Positions 9,728-19,734 of a stretch of DNA of 64,000 nt are shown here, piece by piece; within the stretch, counting starts at the first letter, position 1, and every line of letters begins with the position of its first letter. Origin of the DNA: Leptospiraceae bacterium (GTDB lineage Bacteria; Spirochaetota; Leptospiria; Leptospirales; Leptospiraceae); assembly GCA_022402465.1 (NCBI GenBank), contig JAKRSH010000027.1, forward strand, positions 62,001 through 126,000. The letters are read 5' to 3'. The notes under the pieces are model-generated. The model was not told where the DNA came from. It did not search any database and saw only the letters and a list, made by a program, of their open reading frames with translations. A program made the position numbers and the translations under genes.

Positions 9728-11147
9728 GATCCTTATCTTCTACTATCTCTTTCAACTTAGCACGGACAAAGGCTTCATCAACATAAACTTTTTTATCGTC
9801 TGGTGCAAGGTCAGGTGCATCAAAAGAGATATCTTCTAGAAGTTTCTCCATGATAGTATTCAGACGTCTTGCGCCAATATTCTCATTTTTTTCATTCATT
9901 TCAAAGGCGAGTTTCGCAATTTCAACAATCCCATCTTTTGCAAATACCAAACTCACTCCTTCTGTCCCAAGTAGTGCTTCATACTGACGAGTCAGAGAGG
10001 ATTTTGTAGCTGTGAGAATTTTCACAAAGTCATCCATAGATAGTTTTTCTAATTCGACACGAATCGGAAATCTTCCTTGCATTTCAGGAATCAAATCAGA
10101 AGGCTTGGACATATGAAAAGCACCAGCGGCAATAAATAAAATATGATCGGTCTTAATAGGACCGAGCTTTGTGCTAACAGTTGCTCCTTCTACGATAGGA
10201 AGTAAATCTCTTTGAACACCTTCTCTGGAGACATCTGCACCAGCTCTGGATTCTCTGCCTGCTATCTTATCAATTTCATCTAAGAAAATAATTCCCATCT
10301 CTTCTACACGCTTCTTGGCTTCTGATTGCACCTTATCTGGATCTAGTAGCTTATCTGCTTCTTGGTCAGCAAGAGATTGAAAAGCATCTTTAATCTTCAT
10401 CTTTTTCTTCTTGGATTTCTTAGGCATTAGATCTCCAAGAACATTTTGCAATTGGTTATCAAGATCTTCCATATTCCCAGCTCCAAAAACTTGTAGCATA
10501 GGCATACCACTACCACTTGCTTGGGGAGTATCTATTTCAACTTCTTGCTCATCTAATTTGCCAGCTTTTAATTTATTTCGCATCATCTCTCGACTAGCCA
10601 CATAACGAGCATTTGGATCTTCGGGACTATCTTGAAAACCTATAGGTGATGCTGTAGCTCCCAGGGGACTATGTGCACTGGTTTGATTGGCTGCTGAAGT
10701 GGGAGGAGCAGGAAGCAAAATATCCAGTAAAAGTTCTTCCGCTTTTTCCTTAGCCTTGTCAGTAACTCTCTCCTTGAATTCTTGTTTTACCATATTCAAA
10801 GAAATATTGGCAAGATCTCGAATCATAGATTCCACATCTCGACCTACATATCCAACTTCTGTATACTTAGTAGCTTCCACCTTGATGAAGGGAGCTCCAC
10901 ATAATTTAGAAAGGCGTCTTGCAATTTCTGTCTTACCAACTCCTGTTGGTCCTATCATGATTATATTTTTAGGATAGACCTCTTCACGCATTTCGCCGTC
11001 AAGTTTACGCCTTCTAGTTCGGTTGCGAAGAGCTATAGCAACGGCACGCTTTGCATTTTTCTGACCAATGATATGCTCGTCCAATTTTTCTACAGTTTCT
11101 CTGGGTGTAAGTTCAATTTCGCTAGGATGTAATTCGTTTGGTTCCAT
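9708..11147 (-). CDS. hslU: ATP-dependent protease ATPase subunit HslU (ClpY)
   Basis: An AAA+ unfoldase that feeds substrates to the HslV protease. At 479 residues it starts near [29 protein letters not shown] and has Walker A ([14 protein letters not shown]), Walker B ([12 protein letters not shown]), the sensor/Arg region [13 protein letters not shown], and ends DLSKYIL, the C-terminal tail that inserts into HslV. A long low-complexity, Lys- and Ala-rich stretch in the middle (about residues 150-260) is the substrate-contacting I domain. It lies 24 bp after hslV in the xerC-hslV-hslU operon. The stop lies inside the end of pabB-pabC on the other strand. Confidence 0.96.
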   Translation of the reverse strand: MEPNELHPSEIELTPRETVEKLDEHIIGQKNAKRAVAIALRNRTRRRKLDGEMREEVYPKNIIMIGPTGVGKTEIARRLSKLCGAPFIKVEATKYTEVGYVGRDVESMIRDLANISLNMVKQEFKERVTDKAKEKAEELLLDILLPAPPTSAANQTSAHSPLGATASPIGFQDSPEDPNARYVASREMMRNKLKAGKLDEQEVEIDTPQASGSGMPMLQVFGAGNMEDLDNQLQNVLGDLMPKKSKKKKMKIKDAFQSLADQEADKLLDPDKVQSEAKKRVEEMGIIFLDEIDKIAGRESRAGADVSREGVQRDLLPIVEGATVSTKLGPIKTDHILFIAAGAFHMSKPSDLIPEMQGRFPIRVELEKLSMDDFVKILTATKSSLTRQYEALLGTEGVSLVFAKDGIVEIAKLAFEMNEKNENIGARRLNTIMEKLLEDISFDAPDLAPDDKKVYVDEAFVRAKLKEIVEDKDLSKYIL

Positions 11148-11171
11148 TAATAGTATTAGACTCTTTGGATT

Positions 11172-11726
11172 TTATTCAATGACTTCTATCGTTAAAGAAT
11201 GGTTGGTATAGATGCAAATATCAGCAGCAATTTTCATTGCCTTTTCTACGATATCCTTTGCACTAAAATCTGTGTTCTCATATAAGGCTCTTGCAGCTGA
11301 GAGTGCATAATTGCCTCCCGAACCTATGGCAAGTACTCCATCATCCGGTGAAATTACATCTCCCGTTCCCGATATGAGAAAAGACTCTGTTGCATCGGCA
11401 ACAATGAGAAGAGCTTCCAATCTTCTAAGCATACGATCTGTTCTCCACTCACGAGCCATTTCTACAGCAGCACGAGACAAGGAACCATTGAATTCAATAA
11501 TTTTTTTCTCAAATAACTCAAATAAGGTGAAAGCATCAGCAGCAGAACCTGCAAAACCAGATGCTATCTTTCCATTAAAAAGTTTCCTTACTTTCTTTGC
11601 AGAATGTTTCATAACAGTCTGTCCCATAGAGACTTGACCGTCTCCACCTATCGCTACCTTTCCATTCTTACGAACACAGAGTATGGTTGTGGATCGAAAT
11701 TTTCTATCCTCTGTCCAATTTTGCAT
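11172..11726 (-). CDS. hslV: ATP-dependent protease proteolytic subunit HslV (ClpQ)
   Basis: Threonine protease of the proteasome beta-subunit family that forms the chamber capped by HslU. The mature sequence [19 protein letters not shown] matches the family; the second G-region residues [17 protein letters not shown] also fit. The ATG at 11724-11726 was chosen because it gives a 12-residue leader ([12 protein letters not shown]) before the catalytic Thr. An upstream ATG at 11774 would add 16 residues inside xerC. The leader must be removed to expose the N-terminal Thr, unlike E. coli HslV, which loses only Met. The gene overlaps the end of xerC by 23 bp, so the two are translationally coupled. 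Confidence 0.94.
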   Translation of the reverse strand: MQNWTEDRKFRSTTILCVRKNGKVAIGGDGQVSMGQTVMKHSAKKVRKLFNGKIASGFAGSAADAFTLFELFEKKIIEFNGSLSRAAVEMAREWRTDRMLRRLEALLIVADATESFLISGTGDVISPDDGVLAIGSGGNYALSAARALYENTDFSAKDIVEKAMKIAADICIYTNHSLTIEVIE

Positions 11727-12642
11727 GAGGGTGTGCCTTCCTATAAATCTCTTTGAGTTTATCTTTGGATACACTTAGATAAACTTGAGTACTTGATAAG
11801 GAAGAATGACCTAAGAGTTCTTGAACTGCACGAATGTCAGCACCAGCATCCAATAAATCGGTAGCAAATGTATGCCGAAATTTATGAGGAGTCACAGATT
11901 TCTCAAAACCCATTGCCTTCCTTCTCTCGTTCAAGATATATCTTACGCCTCTGGTGGTAAGTTTTTTTCCACGTTGGTTCAGAAAAATTTCTTCTTCTTT
12001 GGAATCTCCTCGCATACTTAAATACTCATTTAGAGCAAATTCAGCTTCTGTTCCTAAATATACGAAGCGCTCTTTCTTTCTTTTTCCTAAAACTTTTATC
12101 GTTTTGGAATCTCTAGATAGATCAGAAAGTTTAGCATTCACAAGTTCAAAAACTCTCATGCCTGAGGAGTATAAAATTTCCAAGATAGCACGATCTCTTT
12201 TTTCCAAAATGGGCGAGGCTTCATTATTATCATACTCAAGAATTTCCTCAGTCTCTCCGGGCTTAAATGCCTTGGGCAAGCGAGTTTTGGTCTTAGGAAA
12301 GTTAACAGAGAGTATAGGATTGGATGGAATAAGATCCTTTTGAAACAAACAACGATAAAATGTTCTAAGACTGGATAGCTTTCTTGTTTGTGTCTTCTTA
12401 TCTAGATTTTTCTTTTTTGATAATTCTGAAAAATACGAACGAATATCAACAACCTCTATCTCCATGTATTCGATTTCTTCTCTATGGCAGAATTCTAGAA
12501 AGAATTTCAAATCCCGCAGATAGGCTGATTGTGTGTGAAGGGAATAATTCTTTTCAATATCCAGATAATCTTGGAAAATTTGAATCGAACTCTTCATAGA
12601 TTCAGAGAAATAATCGGGAAAAAAGACTTCTAATTCGCTCAA
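11704..12642 (-). CDS. xerC: Tyrosine recombinase XerC
   Basis: One of the two recombinases that resolve chromosome dimers at dif. At 312 residues it has an N-terminal SAM-like core-binding domain (about residues 18-105) and a catalytic domain with [13 protein letters not shown] (Arg), [15 protein letters not shown] (Lys), [19 protein letters not shown] (His-x-x-Arg), [20 protein letters not shown] (His and nucleophile Tyr). The first gene of xerC-hslV-hslU, an order also known from Firmicutes (codV-clpQ-clpY). Called XerC rather than XerD by this synteny; a clear XerD lies at 53597. Confidence 0.9.
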   Translation of the reverse strand: MSELEVFFPDYFSESMKSSIQIFQDYLDIEKNYSLHTQSAYLRDLKFFLEFCHREEIEYMEIEVVDIRSYFSELSKKKNLDKKTQTRKLSSLRTFYRCLFQKDLIPSNPILSVNFPKTKTRLPKAFKPGETEEILEYDNNEASPILEKRDRAILEILYSSGMRVFELVNAKLSDLSRDSKTIKVLGKRKKERFVYLGTEAEFALNEYLSMRGDSKEEEIFLNQRGKKLTTRGVRYILNERRKAMGFEKSVTPHKFRHTFATDLLDAGADIRAVQELLGHSSLSSTQVYLSVSKDKLKEIYRKAHPHAKLDRG

Positions 12643-12852
12643 ATGGGGGCTCCTATGCTGCTCTTCCTCTTAGTATCGGCTTGGATTTTTTTCCTCTAGT
12701 TATAAAAAAAACTCTATACATGTACTAAGGTAGTATTAGATTTGAAAAAAATAAAGAGACATAGAAAAAAATCCTATTTCTCTGGTTTTTGTCCTGGTAT
12801 ATTGTTAGGATAGTTGTTGTAAAGGGACATAACTCATTTGCCCGCCCTAAAA

Positions 12853-12881
12853 GTTCTGCTTTTTTTGAAAAAATGCAGAAC
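12853..12881. promoter_or_regulatory. 29-bp near-perfect palindrome upstream of recA
   Basis: GTTCTGC, then T-rich, central G, A-rich, then GCAGAAC. The two 14-base arms match at 13 positions around a single central base. It lies about 57 bp upstream of the recA start. It could be an operator, for example for a LexA-type repressor, or a hairpin in the recA leader. It does not match the E. coli LexA box (CTGT-N8-ACAG). The rest of the 295-bp gap between xerC and recA is AT-rich, with no other gene seen. Confidence 0.55.
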
Positions 12882-12937
12882 CAGTCGGAGCATCTTGGAA
12901 ACCCTTAGGTAGATCAAAAAAGGTAGGAATTTTTATA

Positions 12938-14092
12938 ATGAAGAAAGGCAAAGAAGACAAGAACCAAGAGAAAGAAGGCACTGAGAAGAACCAAGCCATA
13001 GAAGCTGCACTTTCTCAAATTGAAAAACAATTCGGCAAGGGCTCCATCATGAGGCTAGGCTCCTCGGAAAGTAAAATCCAAGCAAGTAGCATAGTCTCCA
13101 CTGGTTCCTTGGAACTAGATGTAGCACTAGGAATAGGCGGATTCCCGTCTGGACGTATCATTGAAATATATGGACCAGAATCTTCTGGTAAGACAACTCT
13201 TACTTTGAGTGCTGTTGCGGAAGCTCAGAAAAAAGGCGGAGTCGCTGCATTCATCGATGCAGAACATGCTCTGGATCCATCTTATGCTCGTAAGTTGGGC
13301 GTAAATGTGGAAGACCTACTCGTGGCACAACCTGACAACGGGGAAGAGGCTCTCGAAATTTGTGAATCCTTGGTTCGTTCCAATGCTATTGACATCATAG
13401 TAATAGACTCCGTAGCAGCTCTAGTGCCTAGAGCTGAGATCGAAGGCGATATGGGTGATTCTCACATGGGTCTGCAAGCAAGGCTTATGTCCCAAGCACT
13501 TCGTAAACTAACAGGAACTATAGCCAAATCAAATACTACAGTTATCTTTATCAACCAAATCCGTATGAAGATTGGTGTGATGTTTGGCTCTCCGGAAACT
13601 ACGACTGGTGGAAATGCATTGAAATTCTATGCATCCATTCGATTGGATATTCGAAGAATCGAAACGCTCAAAGAAAAAGAAGAGCCCATTGGCAACCGAG
13701 TTCGAGTGAAAGTGGTAAAGAACAAGATGGCTCCACCTTTTCGCCAAGCTGAATTTGATGTAATGTTCAGCACTGGTATTAACAGAGAATCAACTCTCAT
13801 CGATATGGCGGTTCGTCATGACCTTCTAGCTAAGGCTGGTTCTTGGTATTCTTATAATGGAGAGAAGATAGGACAAGGCAAGGAACAAGTAAGAAATTTC
13901 TTCCTAGAAAATCCGGAAATTGCTTTCAAAGTCGAGAACCAAATTCGTGACTTGAATGGCCTACCCGTATTGGTAGCTCCCAAAGTAGCCCCCGCTGAGA
14001 AAAAAGCAAAAGAAAAAGCTACATCCAGCCTTGGTGGCGAAGAAGCTCCTGAGAAAGAAGAGATTCAGAGAGAAGTTGCCGTAGGAGAGTAA
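12938..14092 (+). CDS. recA: Recombinase RecA
   Basis: Forms filaments on single-stranded DNA, catalyses strand exchange and triggers LexA self-cleavage. At 384 residues it has Walker [10 protein letters not shown] (about residues 79-87), [35 protein letters not shown] (Walker B) and [22 protein letters not shown] (loop L2 region). The N-terminus has an extra 20 or so charged residues before [16 protein letters not shown], and the C-terminus is the usual acidic, Lys/Glu-rich tail. A candidate operator lies at 12853-12881 and a strong terminator follows at 14165. It is monocistronic in this layout. Confidence 0.98.
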   Translation: MKKGKEDKNQEKEGTEKNQAIEAALSQIEKQFGKGSIMRLGSSESKIQASSIVSTGSLELDVALGIGGFPSGRIIEIYGPESSGKTTLTLSAVAEAQKKGGVAAFIDAEHALDPSYARKLGVNVEDLLVAQPDNGEEALEICESLVRSNAIDIIVIDSVAALVPRAEIEGDMGDSHMGLQARLMSQALRKLTGTIAKSNTTVIFINQIRMKIGVMFGSPETTTGGNALKFYASIRLDIRRIETLKEKEEPIGNRVRVKVVKNKMAPPFRQAEFDVMFSTGINRESTLIDMAVRHDLLAKAGSWYSYNGEKIGQGKEQVRNFFLENPEIAFKVENQIRDLNGLPVLVAPKVAPAEKKAKEKATSSLGGEEAPEKEEIQREVAVGE

Positions 14093-14164
14093 GTTGCAAA
14101 CACCGAAAAAGCGAAATTTCTAGGTGCAGTTAGATCAAACGTTTTCTTTTTAGGAACCATTGAG

Positions 14165-14189
14165 CCGGGGGCAACCCCGGTTTTTTTTT
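14165..14189 (+). terminator. Intrinsic terminator after recA
   Basis: Stem CCGGGG / CCCCGG with the tetraloop GCAA, followed directly by nine T. A textbook Rho-independent terminator about 70 bp past the recA stop. It lies before the esterase start at 14244, so the esterase has its own promoter or depends on read-through. Confidence 0.93.
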
Positions 14190-14243
14190 CTTTCAAAGAA
14201 AAAAAGAAATGCGAAAGCTAGCGAATGCATTGAATTGAAAGAA

Positions 14244-15242
14244 ATGAAATTCATACCTTTTAAATCCATCCAAGTCTTTTCTATTTTAATCCTCTTATTA
14301 ATCAACCTCAGTGATTGTCGCAATCGAAGAAGAAATATTCCTATGGAATTTAAGGATTCCTTTTTAGAAATTCCCGTTACAGGAACAGCCTTGGAGCGTT
14401 CGGTTTTTTTCTATTATCCTGAAGCAAGTAAATCTCGAAGTGAGAAGATTCCTATGGTACTAATCTTTCACGGTGGCGGAGGAAGTCCAGAAGGGATGGT
14501 TGGCTTGGATAATGGACGACTTTTGGAATTTGCTAGAGAAAGAAGATTTGCCGTTGCCTACATGCGAGGTTATAATAACTCTTGGAACGATCTCAGGGAA
14601 GACAACAAGGCAGCAGCAAATAGAGATAAACATGAGGATGTATTGTATACTAAGCTTTTTCTCGAACAAATAATGGAAGCTTACCAAATCGATGAAAAAC
14701 AAATTCATGCAGCAGGAATTTCCAACGGTGGTATGTTTGCCTTAAGACTAGCTTGCGAAGTTCCAGAAAAATTTGTGGCTATTACCGCACTAACCGCTAA
14801 CCTTCCAAGCACTGCCAAAGATGTTTGTTCGCCAGCAAAAGGAACTAATTTAACAATCATTAATGGTACAGCGGATCCCTTAGTTCCCTATGATGGAGGC
14901 AATGTGACGGTATTTGGTCGAAACCGCGGTGAGATACTATCTACAACAGCGACCCTTGAACATTTTGAAAGCTTTTACAGATGCTCCCATTCTCAGGCAA
15001 AAACCATTCATAGTTCCACTGAAGCTGATCCCACCGAAGTTCTGCTCAGCCAAAAGAAATGTTCAAGTGGCTCTATCAACCTTTTGAAAATAGAGAACGG
15101 AGGACATACTTGGCCAGGGGGAGTTGTCTACCTTCCAGAATCTATCATAGGAAAAACCAGCAACCAATTCTCTGCATCCAGGTTGATTGCTGATTTAGTA
15201 AAAAACAAAGGAAAACTTTTAGAAAAGGACTTAGAACCCTAA
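14244..15242 (+). CDS. Lipoprotein esterase of the PHB-depolymerase / LpqC family
   Basis: An alpha/beta-hydrolase of about 332 residues that acts on ester bonds outside the cytoplasm. An earlier TTG at 14160 overlaps the recA terminator, so I take the ATG at 14244. It gives MKFIPFKSIQVFSILILLL and the lipobox LSDC. The triad is visible: nucleophile in GISNGGM, acid in NGTADPLVPYDGG, and His in NGGHTWPGG. The oxyanion sequence IFHGGGGSPEG precedes it. Relatives include feruloyl, acetylxylan and short-chain polyhydroxyalkanoate esterases, so the substrate is open. It is convergent with clpB; the 35-bp gap holds no terminator I can see. Confidence 0.82.
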   Translation: MKFIPFKSIQVFSILILLLINLSDCRNRRRNIPMEFKDSFLEIPVTGTALERSVFFYYPEASKSRSEKIPMVLIFHGGGGSPEGMVGLDNGRLLEFARERRFAVAYMRGYNNSWNDLREDNKAAANRDKHEDVLYTKLFLEQIMEAYQIDEKQIHAAGISNGGMFALRLACEVPEKFVAITALTANLPSTAKDVCSPAKGTNLTIINGTADPLVPYDGGNVTVFGRNRGEILSTTATLEHFESFYRCSHSQAKTIHSSTEADPTEVLLSQKKCSSGSINLLKIENGGHTWPGGVVYLPESIIGKTSNQFSASRLIADLVKNKGKLLEKDLEP

Positions 15243-15277
15243 GTTACTCTTGAAAAATTTTCATTTATTTTAATTAT

Positions 15278-17647
15278 CTAAGCTTCTGATTTTACAAATT
15301 TCATAATACTTCCATCCCAATCTGCGAGGAATTCTCCCTCTTTAAGATTTCCTGTTAACAATTCTCTTGAAAGTGGTCTGTTAATGTATTTATTGAATAC
15401 TGCTTGAAGAGGTCTAGCTCCGAACTTAGGATCATATCCTTGATCGCACAACATTCTCTCAGCAGTCTCATGCAAACGTATTCTCACATTCTTCACTTTC
15501 AATCTCTCGTTGATGAGTCTTACTTGTTTATCAACTAACTTTTGCATAACAGAAAAATCGATCTGCTTATAGCTTAAGATAGCATCTAGCCTACCTAAAA
15601 CTTCGGGTTTGAAATCTAATTCTGGGTTTTTTGAATTCGTAGTTAACAGAATAATCGTATTCTTAAAGTTAATCACTCTACCCTTATTATCTGTGAGTCT
15701 CCCATCATCCAAAATCTGGAGCAAGATATCTGAGAAATCAGGATGTGCTTTTTCAATTTCATCAAAAAGAACAACTGAATAGGGCTTACGTCGTATCTTT
15801 TCTGTTAGAATTCCTCCTTCCTCATAACCAACATAACCAGCGGGAGATCCTATCAATTTGGATACAGAATGCTTCTCTGAGAATTCAGAAAGATCAAATC
15901 TGACCAAAGAATTCTCATTATCAAAGAGAAATCTTGCAATTCCCTTCGCTGTTTCCGTCTTACCTACCCCGGTTGGCCCCATAAGTAAAAAGGATCCAAG
16001 TGGTCTTGTCTCATCCGAAAGTCCTGCATAGCCAGTAAGCAAGGTCTCTGAAATTTCATGAATGGCTTCTTCTTGCCCAAACACAACATTTTTTAAATAA
16101 GATTCTAATTCTAAAATATCATCTTGCTTGGTTTTTAGAATCTTTTCAACTGGGATACCTGTTTGCCTAGCTATAACTTGAGCTACATGTATTCTTGAAA
16201 GAATCCATATATCTTCAAAACTAGTTAACTCTTTTTCTAGCTCTGGAAGAACTGCATATTTTAAACGAGAGGCTTCCTCATACATAGCTTTACTTTCTGC
16301 TGCTTCAAGTTCAAATTTAATTCTATCTATTTTATTTTTGATGGATGCAACTTTTCTTAAACTTTCAACTTCTTTCTCCCAAACAGCCTTACCGGTATTA
16401 AATTTTTCTTCGAGACTTTTTATTTCACCAAGAATTTCATCATTCTTTTTTTCTACTTGTGAAAGAATTTTCTTAGCACGAATTTCCGATTGCAATTCAA
16501 CAAGTTCCGAAGGCATAGCCTCAGCTGAAAGTTTCAAGGCGGAGGCAGATTCATCAATTAAATCTATAGCCTTATCTGGAAGATTTTTGTCAGTGATGTA
16601 CTGATCTGATAGATACACAGAACCGATGATAGCCTCATCCGAGATCTTGATTCCATGGTGAATTTCCAGTTTATCACGAATCCCCATGAGTATTTCTACC
16701 GCATCTTCTTTGCTAGGTTCATTTACGGGAACGGATCGGAATCTCCTTTCTAAGGCAGCATCACCTAAGATGTATTTTTGGAATTCTTCTGGAGTTGTAG
16801 CTCCTATACAATGTAGTTCTCCTCTAGCTAGAGCTGGCTTGAGAAGATTAGCAGCATCCATAGCGCCTTCTGTTTTACCTGCACCTACAAGTTGGTGGAT
16901 TTCATCAATAAAAAGGATGGCTTGTCCATTTTGAGCTTTTACAAATTTTAAGAGTTGCTGGATTTTCTCTTCAAACTCTCCTCTGTATTTTGTTCCAGCC
17001 ATAAGCTCGCCCATACTCATGCTATAAACTGTTTTGTCTCTTAAGACATCGGGCACCTTGTTTTTTATAATTTGCTCAGCCAAGCCCTCCACTATAGCAG
17101 TTTTACCAACTCCAGCGGAACCAACTAACACTGGATTATTCTTAGATCGTCTTCCTAAAATTTCCATGACTGCACGAATCTCACGGGTCCTACCTATGAC
17201 AGGATCTAATTTGCCTGCTCTTGCCAGTTCATTCAAATCTAAAAGGAAAGCAGGTTTTTCTTCCTGGTCTTCCTTGAGATTTAAATCATTGGGATCGAAT
17301 TTAAATTTGGGTAAAATTTGAGGCAAAAAACGAAGAAGATCCCCTTCATTTACATCTTGTCGACCTGCTTCTACTGCTCGACCCGATGCCATAGTGAGCC
17401 ACTGCGAAAGATTGGATGCACTCCTAAGGTTTTCAAATTGAATTGCAGCTTGGGCTTGGGGAAGTTTTTGCAAGAATTCCTCTGCCTGTATTTTATATTT
17501 GGAAAGAGATTTGGATGCAAATGAGCTGGGATTAGAAATCAAACCCCAAAGTAGATGTTCAGCAGAGAGCTCCGTATTCTTTCTTTTGATAGCTTCTGTT
17601 TGAGCGATATCCAAGGATCCCGATACAACTGAATCAAAATTTTTCAT
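15278..17647 (-). CDS. clpB: ClpB-type AAA+ disaggregase (short form)
   Basis: Two-ring AAA+ chaperone that pulls proteins out of aggregates with DnaK. At 789 residues it is shorter than typical ClpB (about 860). Order: Clp N-terminal repeat domain (about residues 1-130), NBD1 with [14 protein letters not shown] and [15 protein letters not shown], a coiled-coil M domain (about residues 375-480, ending TGIPVEKIL), and NBD2 with [14 protein letters not shown] and [16 protein letters not shown]. No ClpP-docking IGL/IGF loop is visible, which separates it from ClpA and ClpC. NBD2 is trimmed after sensor 1 ([20 protein letters not shown]). A CIRCE-like operator at 17697-17731 points to HrcA control. 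Confidence 0.88.
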   Translation of the reverse strand: MKNFDSVVSGSLDIAQTEAIKRKNTELSAEHLLWGLISNPSSFASKSLSKYKIQAEEFLQKLPQAQAAIQFENLRSASNLSQWLTMASGRAVEAGRQDVNEGDLLRFLPQILPKFKFDPNDLNLKEDQEEKPAFLLDLNELARAGKLDPVIGRTREIRAVMEILGRRSKNNPVLVGSAGVGKTAIVEGLAEQIIKNKVPDVLRDKTVYSMSMGELMAGTKYRGEFEEKIQQLLKFVKAQNGQAILFIDEIHQLVGAGKTEGAMDAANLLKPALARGELHCIGATTPEEFQKYILGDAALERRFRSVPVNEPSKEDAVEILMGIRDKLEIHHGIKISDEAIIGSVYLSDQYITDKNLPDKAIDLIDESASALKLSAEAMPSELVELQSEIRAKKILSQVEKKNDEILGEIKSLEEKFNTGKAVWEKEVESLRKVASIKNKIDRIKFELEAAESKAMYEEASRLKYAVLPELEKELTSFEDIWILSRIHVAQVIARQTGIPVEKILKTKQDDILELESYLKNVVFGQEEAIHEISETLLTGYAGLSDETRPLGSFLLMGPTGVGKTETAKGIARFLFDNENSLVRFDLSEFSEKHSVSKLIGSPAGYVGYEEGGILTEKIRRKPYSVVLFDEIEKAHPDFSDILLQILDDGRLTDNKGRVINFKNTIILLTTNSKNPELDFKPEVLGRLDAILSYKQIDFSVMQKLVDKQVRLINERLKVKNVRIRLHETAERMLCDQGYDPKFGARPLQAVFNKYINRPLSRELLTGNLKEGEFLADWDGSIMKFVKSEA

Positions 17648-17696
17648 AAAATGTTCCTTTTGAGCGCCTTCTTAAGCGAATGTGGCAGATTTGCCT

Positions 17697-17731
17697 CATT
17701 TTAGCACTCTAAACATTAGACTGCTAAAATG
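17697..17731. promoter_or_regulatory. CIRCE-like HrcA operator upstream of clpB
   Basis: TTAGCACTC-N9-GACTGCTAA (17701-17727), one base off the consensus TTAGCACTC-N9-GAGTGCTAA with the exact 9-base spacer. The arms extend to 13 bases (17697-17709 and 17719-17731) with that same single mismatch. It lies 50-84 bp upstream of the clpB start and 84-118 bp before the divergent PP2C gene, so it could serve either, though clpB is the natural HrcA target. Confidence 0.85.
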
Positions 17732-17814
17732 CAATTTAGTTTTCTATTCAAAATCGGATTTCTTTTGAAGTTTTTATCGCTTTTTCAAGGGATTACTCAG
17801 TATTAACAAATACA

Positions 17815-19710
17815 GTGTCCAGAAATCTTGTAAAAATATTTCTCTGTTTTACGATCTCTCATTCCTTGTCTTGCGAAACACCTAACCCAGATAATTCTAT
17901 TTCCTTGCACGGAGAATGGGAGTTTGTTTGGGGAAGTAAAATAGATCCTACTCATCTCGAAGCAGGCAATCAAAACTGGAAGGCATTTCAAGTTCCAAGT
18001 GTAATAGAAAGTAGAAATGGTGAAAATTATGTACTGATTAGAAAATTTTTACCAACAGATGTTACCTACAGAGATCCTGCTATCTTGTTTTCCATTATGC
18101 TTGAAGACTTTGAAATATTCCTAGATAGGAAATCTATCTATCAATTTGGAAATCCATATTCCGAATTAGGAAGGATTCAAAGTTATATCTTTCCTCATGT
18201 TATCTCACTTCCTAATGATTTTCAAGGTAAAGAACTTAGAATTTTCATTCATTCAAAATATAAGGATTTTATTGGACCAGATCGTATAATCATGCTTACA
18301 GAGAGAGGGCAAATTATGCAATCTATACTTATAGCAGATTTACCGCGTTACCTTCTTGGAAGTATCTATCTTCTGATAGCCTGTGTATCCTTAATACTTT
18401 TTGTTCTGTCAGATAAAAATAGAATTTTCTTATATTATTCTTTGATGCTGCTCTTTAATGGAGGAATCACAATAGCGGCAGATTATGTTTCTATGAATTT
18501 CTTCGAAGATCCAAAAACTCCAGTGTATATGTATTATTTTAATCTTTACCTACTTCCTATTTTTCTTTATGCCTTTCTGGGAGAAATATACCAAAACCAA
18601 CATAGAAAAATATTTAAAACAGGAATTGTTTTTTATACTCTTTACTTTTTAATTGCAAGCTTTCTAATTATTGTTTATGATTATGGATTTTTGAATCTAG
18701 AAGTATTCTTCAATACTAGTATATTAATTGGATTGTTGCCACTTCTTTCTATAATCATCTACCATTCACATAAGGCTGATAAGGATTCAAGAATATTACT
18801 CTTAGGTTTTATAATATTTACTCTTTGTGTTGCACATGATATACTTACAGATTTTGATATTTTTGTTTATAAAGTTTCATTGTATTGGTATGGAATGTTT
18901 TCCTTTTTATTATTCCAAGGGGCAACACTATTTAGAAAATTATACAACATTCAGAAAAACAACGAATTAAAAGAAAATGAACTTTTGGTTGCTAAGAAGA
19001 TACAAAACTCCATCCTATCCCCTTTTCCTGATTACCTAACCAATTGGGAATTTACAAGTATATATGAACCTATGAGAGAAGTGGGTGGAGACTTTTATGA
19101 TATATTAATAGATGAGAAAGGCACGATTGGAGTGATATTAATGGATGTCTCAGGCCACGGTGTAGCAGCAGCTTTGATTGCTTCTATGGCTAAGGTATCT
19201 TTTTCACATTGCCAAAATTTCTTAAACTCACCGGATAAGGTTCTAAGTGAAATGGAGAAGTCTTTAGGTGATAAGATGAATGACCATTTTGCAACTGCCT
19301 TCTATTTATCCCTTTCTTCTAGAGAGGCCATAGTGGAATATAGCTCAGCAGGACATCCATCCGCCTTATTAGTGACTGATCCTCAGAAAGAAGTAATAGA
19401 ATTTAGAACTAAGGCTAGGCCTATTGGAATAAGTCCCAAATCGGAATTTTCAAAAAGTTACCTACACCTCAATGAGGGTGATTTGATTTGTGTTTATACA
19501 GATGGAGTCACAGAATTAAATGACCCCCATCAAAATGAATATGGTTCTACTAGACTCAAGGAAATTTTATTGAATAACCATAGATTACCTTTAGCTGAGA
19601 TAAAAGAAAAATTACTTCATGAATTTAAACAATGGACCAAGAATGTGAATATCCAAAAGCATGACGACTTAACTCTCATATTGATTCGATACAATGGAAA
19701 AGTAACCTAA
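17815..19710 (+). CDS. Membrane-bound PP2C/SpoIIE phosphatase with 7TM sensor, lipoprotein-type N-terminus (copy 1)
   Basis: A 631-residue sensor phosphatase. The GTG start gives a signal peptide ending SLSC (lipobox). Then come an extracytoplasmic beta-rich domain beginning HGEWEFVWGSKID (about residues 30-175, 7TMR-DISM-like), about seven hydrophobic helices (about residues 180-385), a short coiled linker (NNELKENELLVAKKIQ) and a cytoplasmic SpoIIE/RsbU PP2C domain. That domain shows EVGGDFYDI, MDVSGHGVAAALIASMAKV, GDLICVYTDGVTELND and HDDLTLILIRYN, with the Asp residues that hold the metals. Such enzymes dephosphorylate anti-anti-sigma factors. The RsbW-type kinase at 53163 could sit in the same partner-switching logic, but no link is shown. 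Confidence 0.88.
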   Translation: MSRNLVKIFLCFTISHSLSCETPNPDNSISLHGEWEFVWGSKIDPTHLEAGNQNWKAFQVPSVIESRNGENYVLIRKFLPTDVTYRDPAILFSIMLEDFEIFLDRKSIYQFGNPYSELGRIQSYIFPHVISLPNDFQGKELRIFIHSKYKDFIGPDRIIMLTERGQIMQSILIADLPRYLLGSIYLLIACVSLILFVLSDKNRIFLYYSLMLLFNGGITIAADYVSMNFFEDPKTPVYMYYFNLYLLPIFLYAFLGEIYQNQHRKIFKTGIVFYTLYFLIASFLIIVYDYGFLNLEVFFNTSILIGLLPLLSIIIYHSHKADKDSRILLLGFIIFTLCVAHDILTDFDIFVYKVSLYWYGMFSFLLFQGATLFRKLYNIQKNNELKENELLVAKKIQNSILSPFPDYLTNWEFTSIYEPMREVGGDFYDILIDEKGTIGVILMDVSGHGVAAALIASMAKVSFSHCQNFLNSPDKVLSEMEKSLGDKMNDHFATAFYLSLSSREAIVEYSSAGHPSALLVTDPQKEVIEFRTKARPIGISPKSEFSKSYLHLNEGDLICVYTDGVTELNDPHQNEYGSTRLKEILLNNHRLPLAEIKEKLLHEFKQWTKNVNIQKHDDLTLILIRYNGKVT

Positions 19711-19734
19711 TAAAAGATAAAAAGAATCACTTGA

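Noticed and set aside
12643..12937. E. coli-type LexA box (CTGT-N8-ACAG) or TTTG-N5-CAAA before recA
   Set aside because: Neither pattern is found in the gap; only the long palindrome at 12853 stands out.
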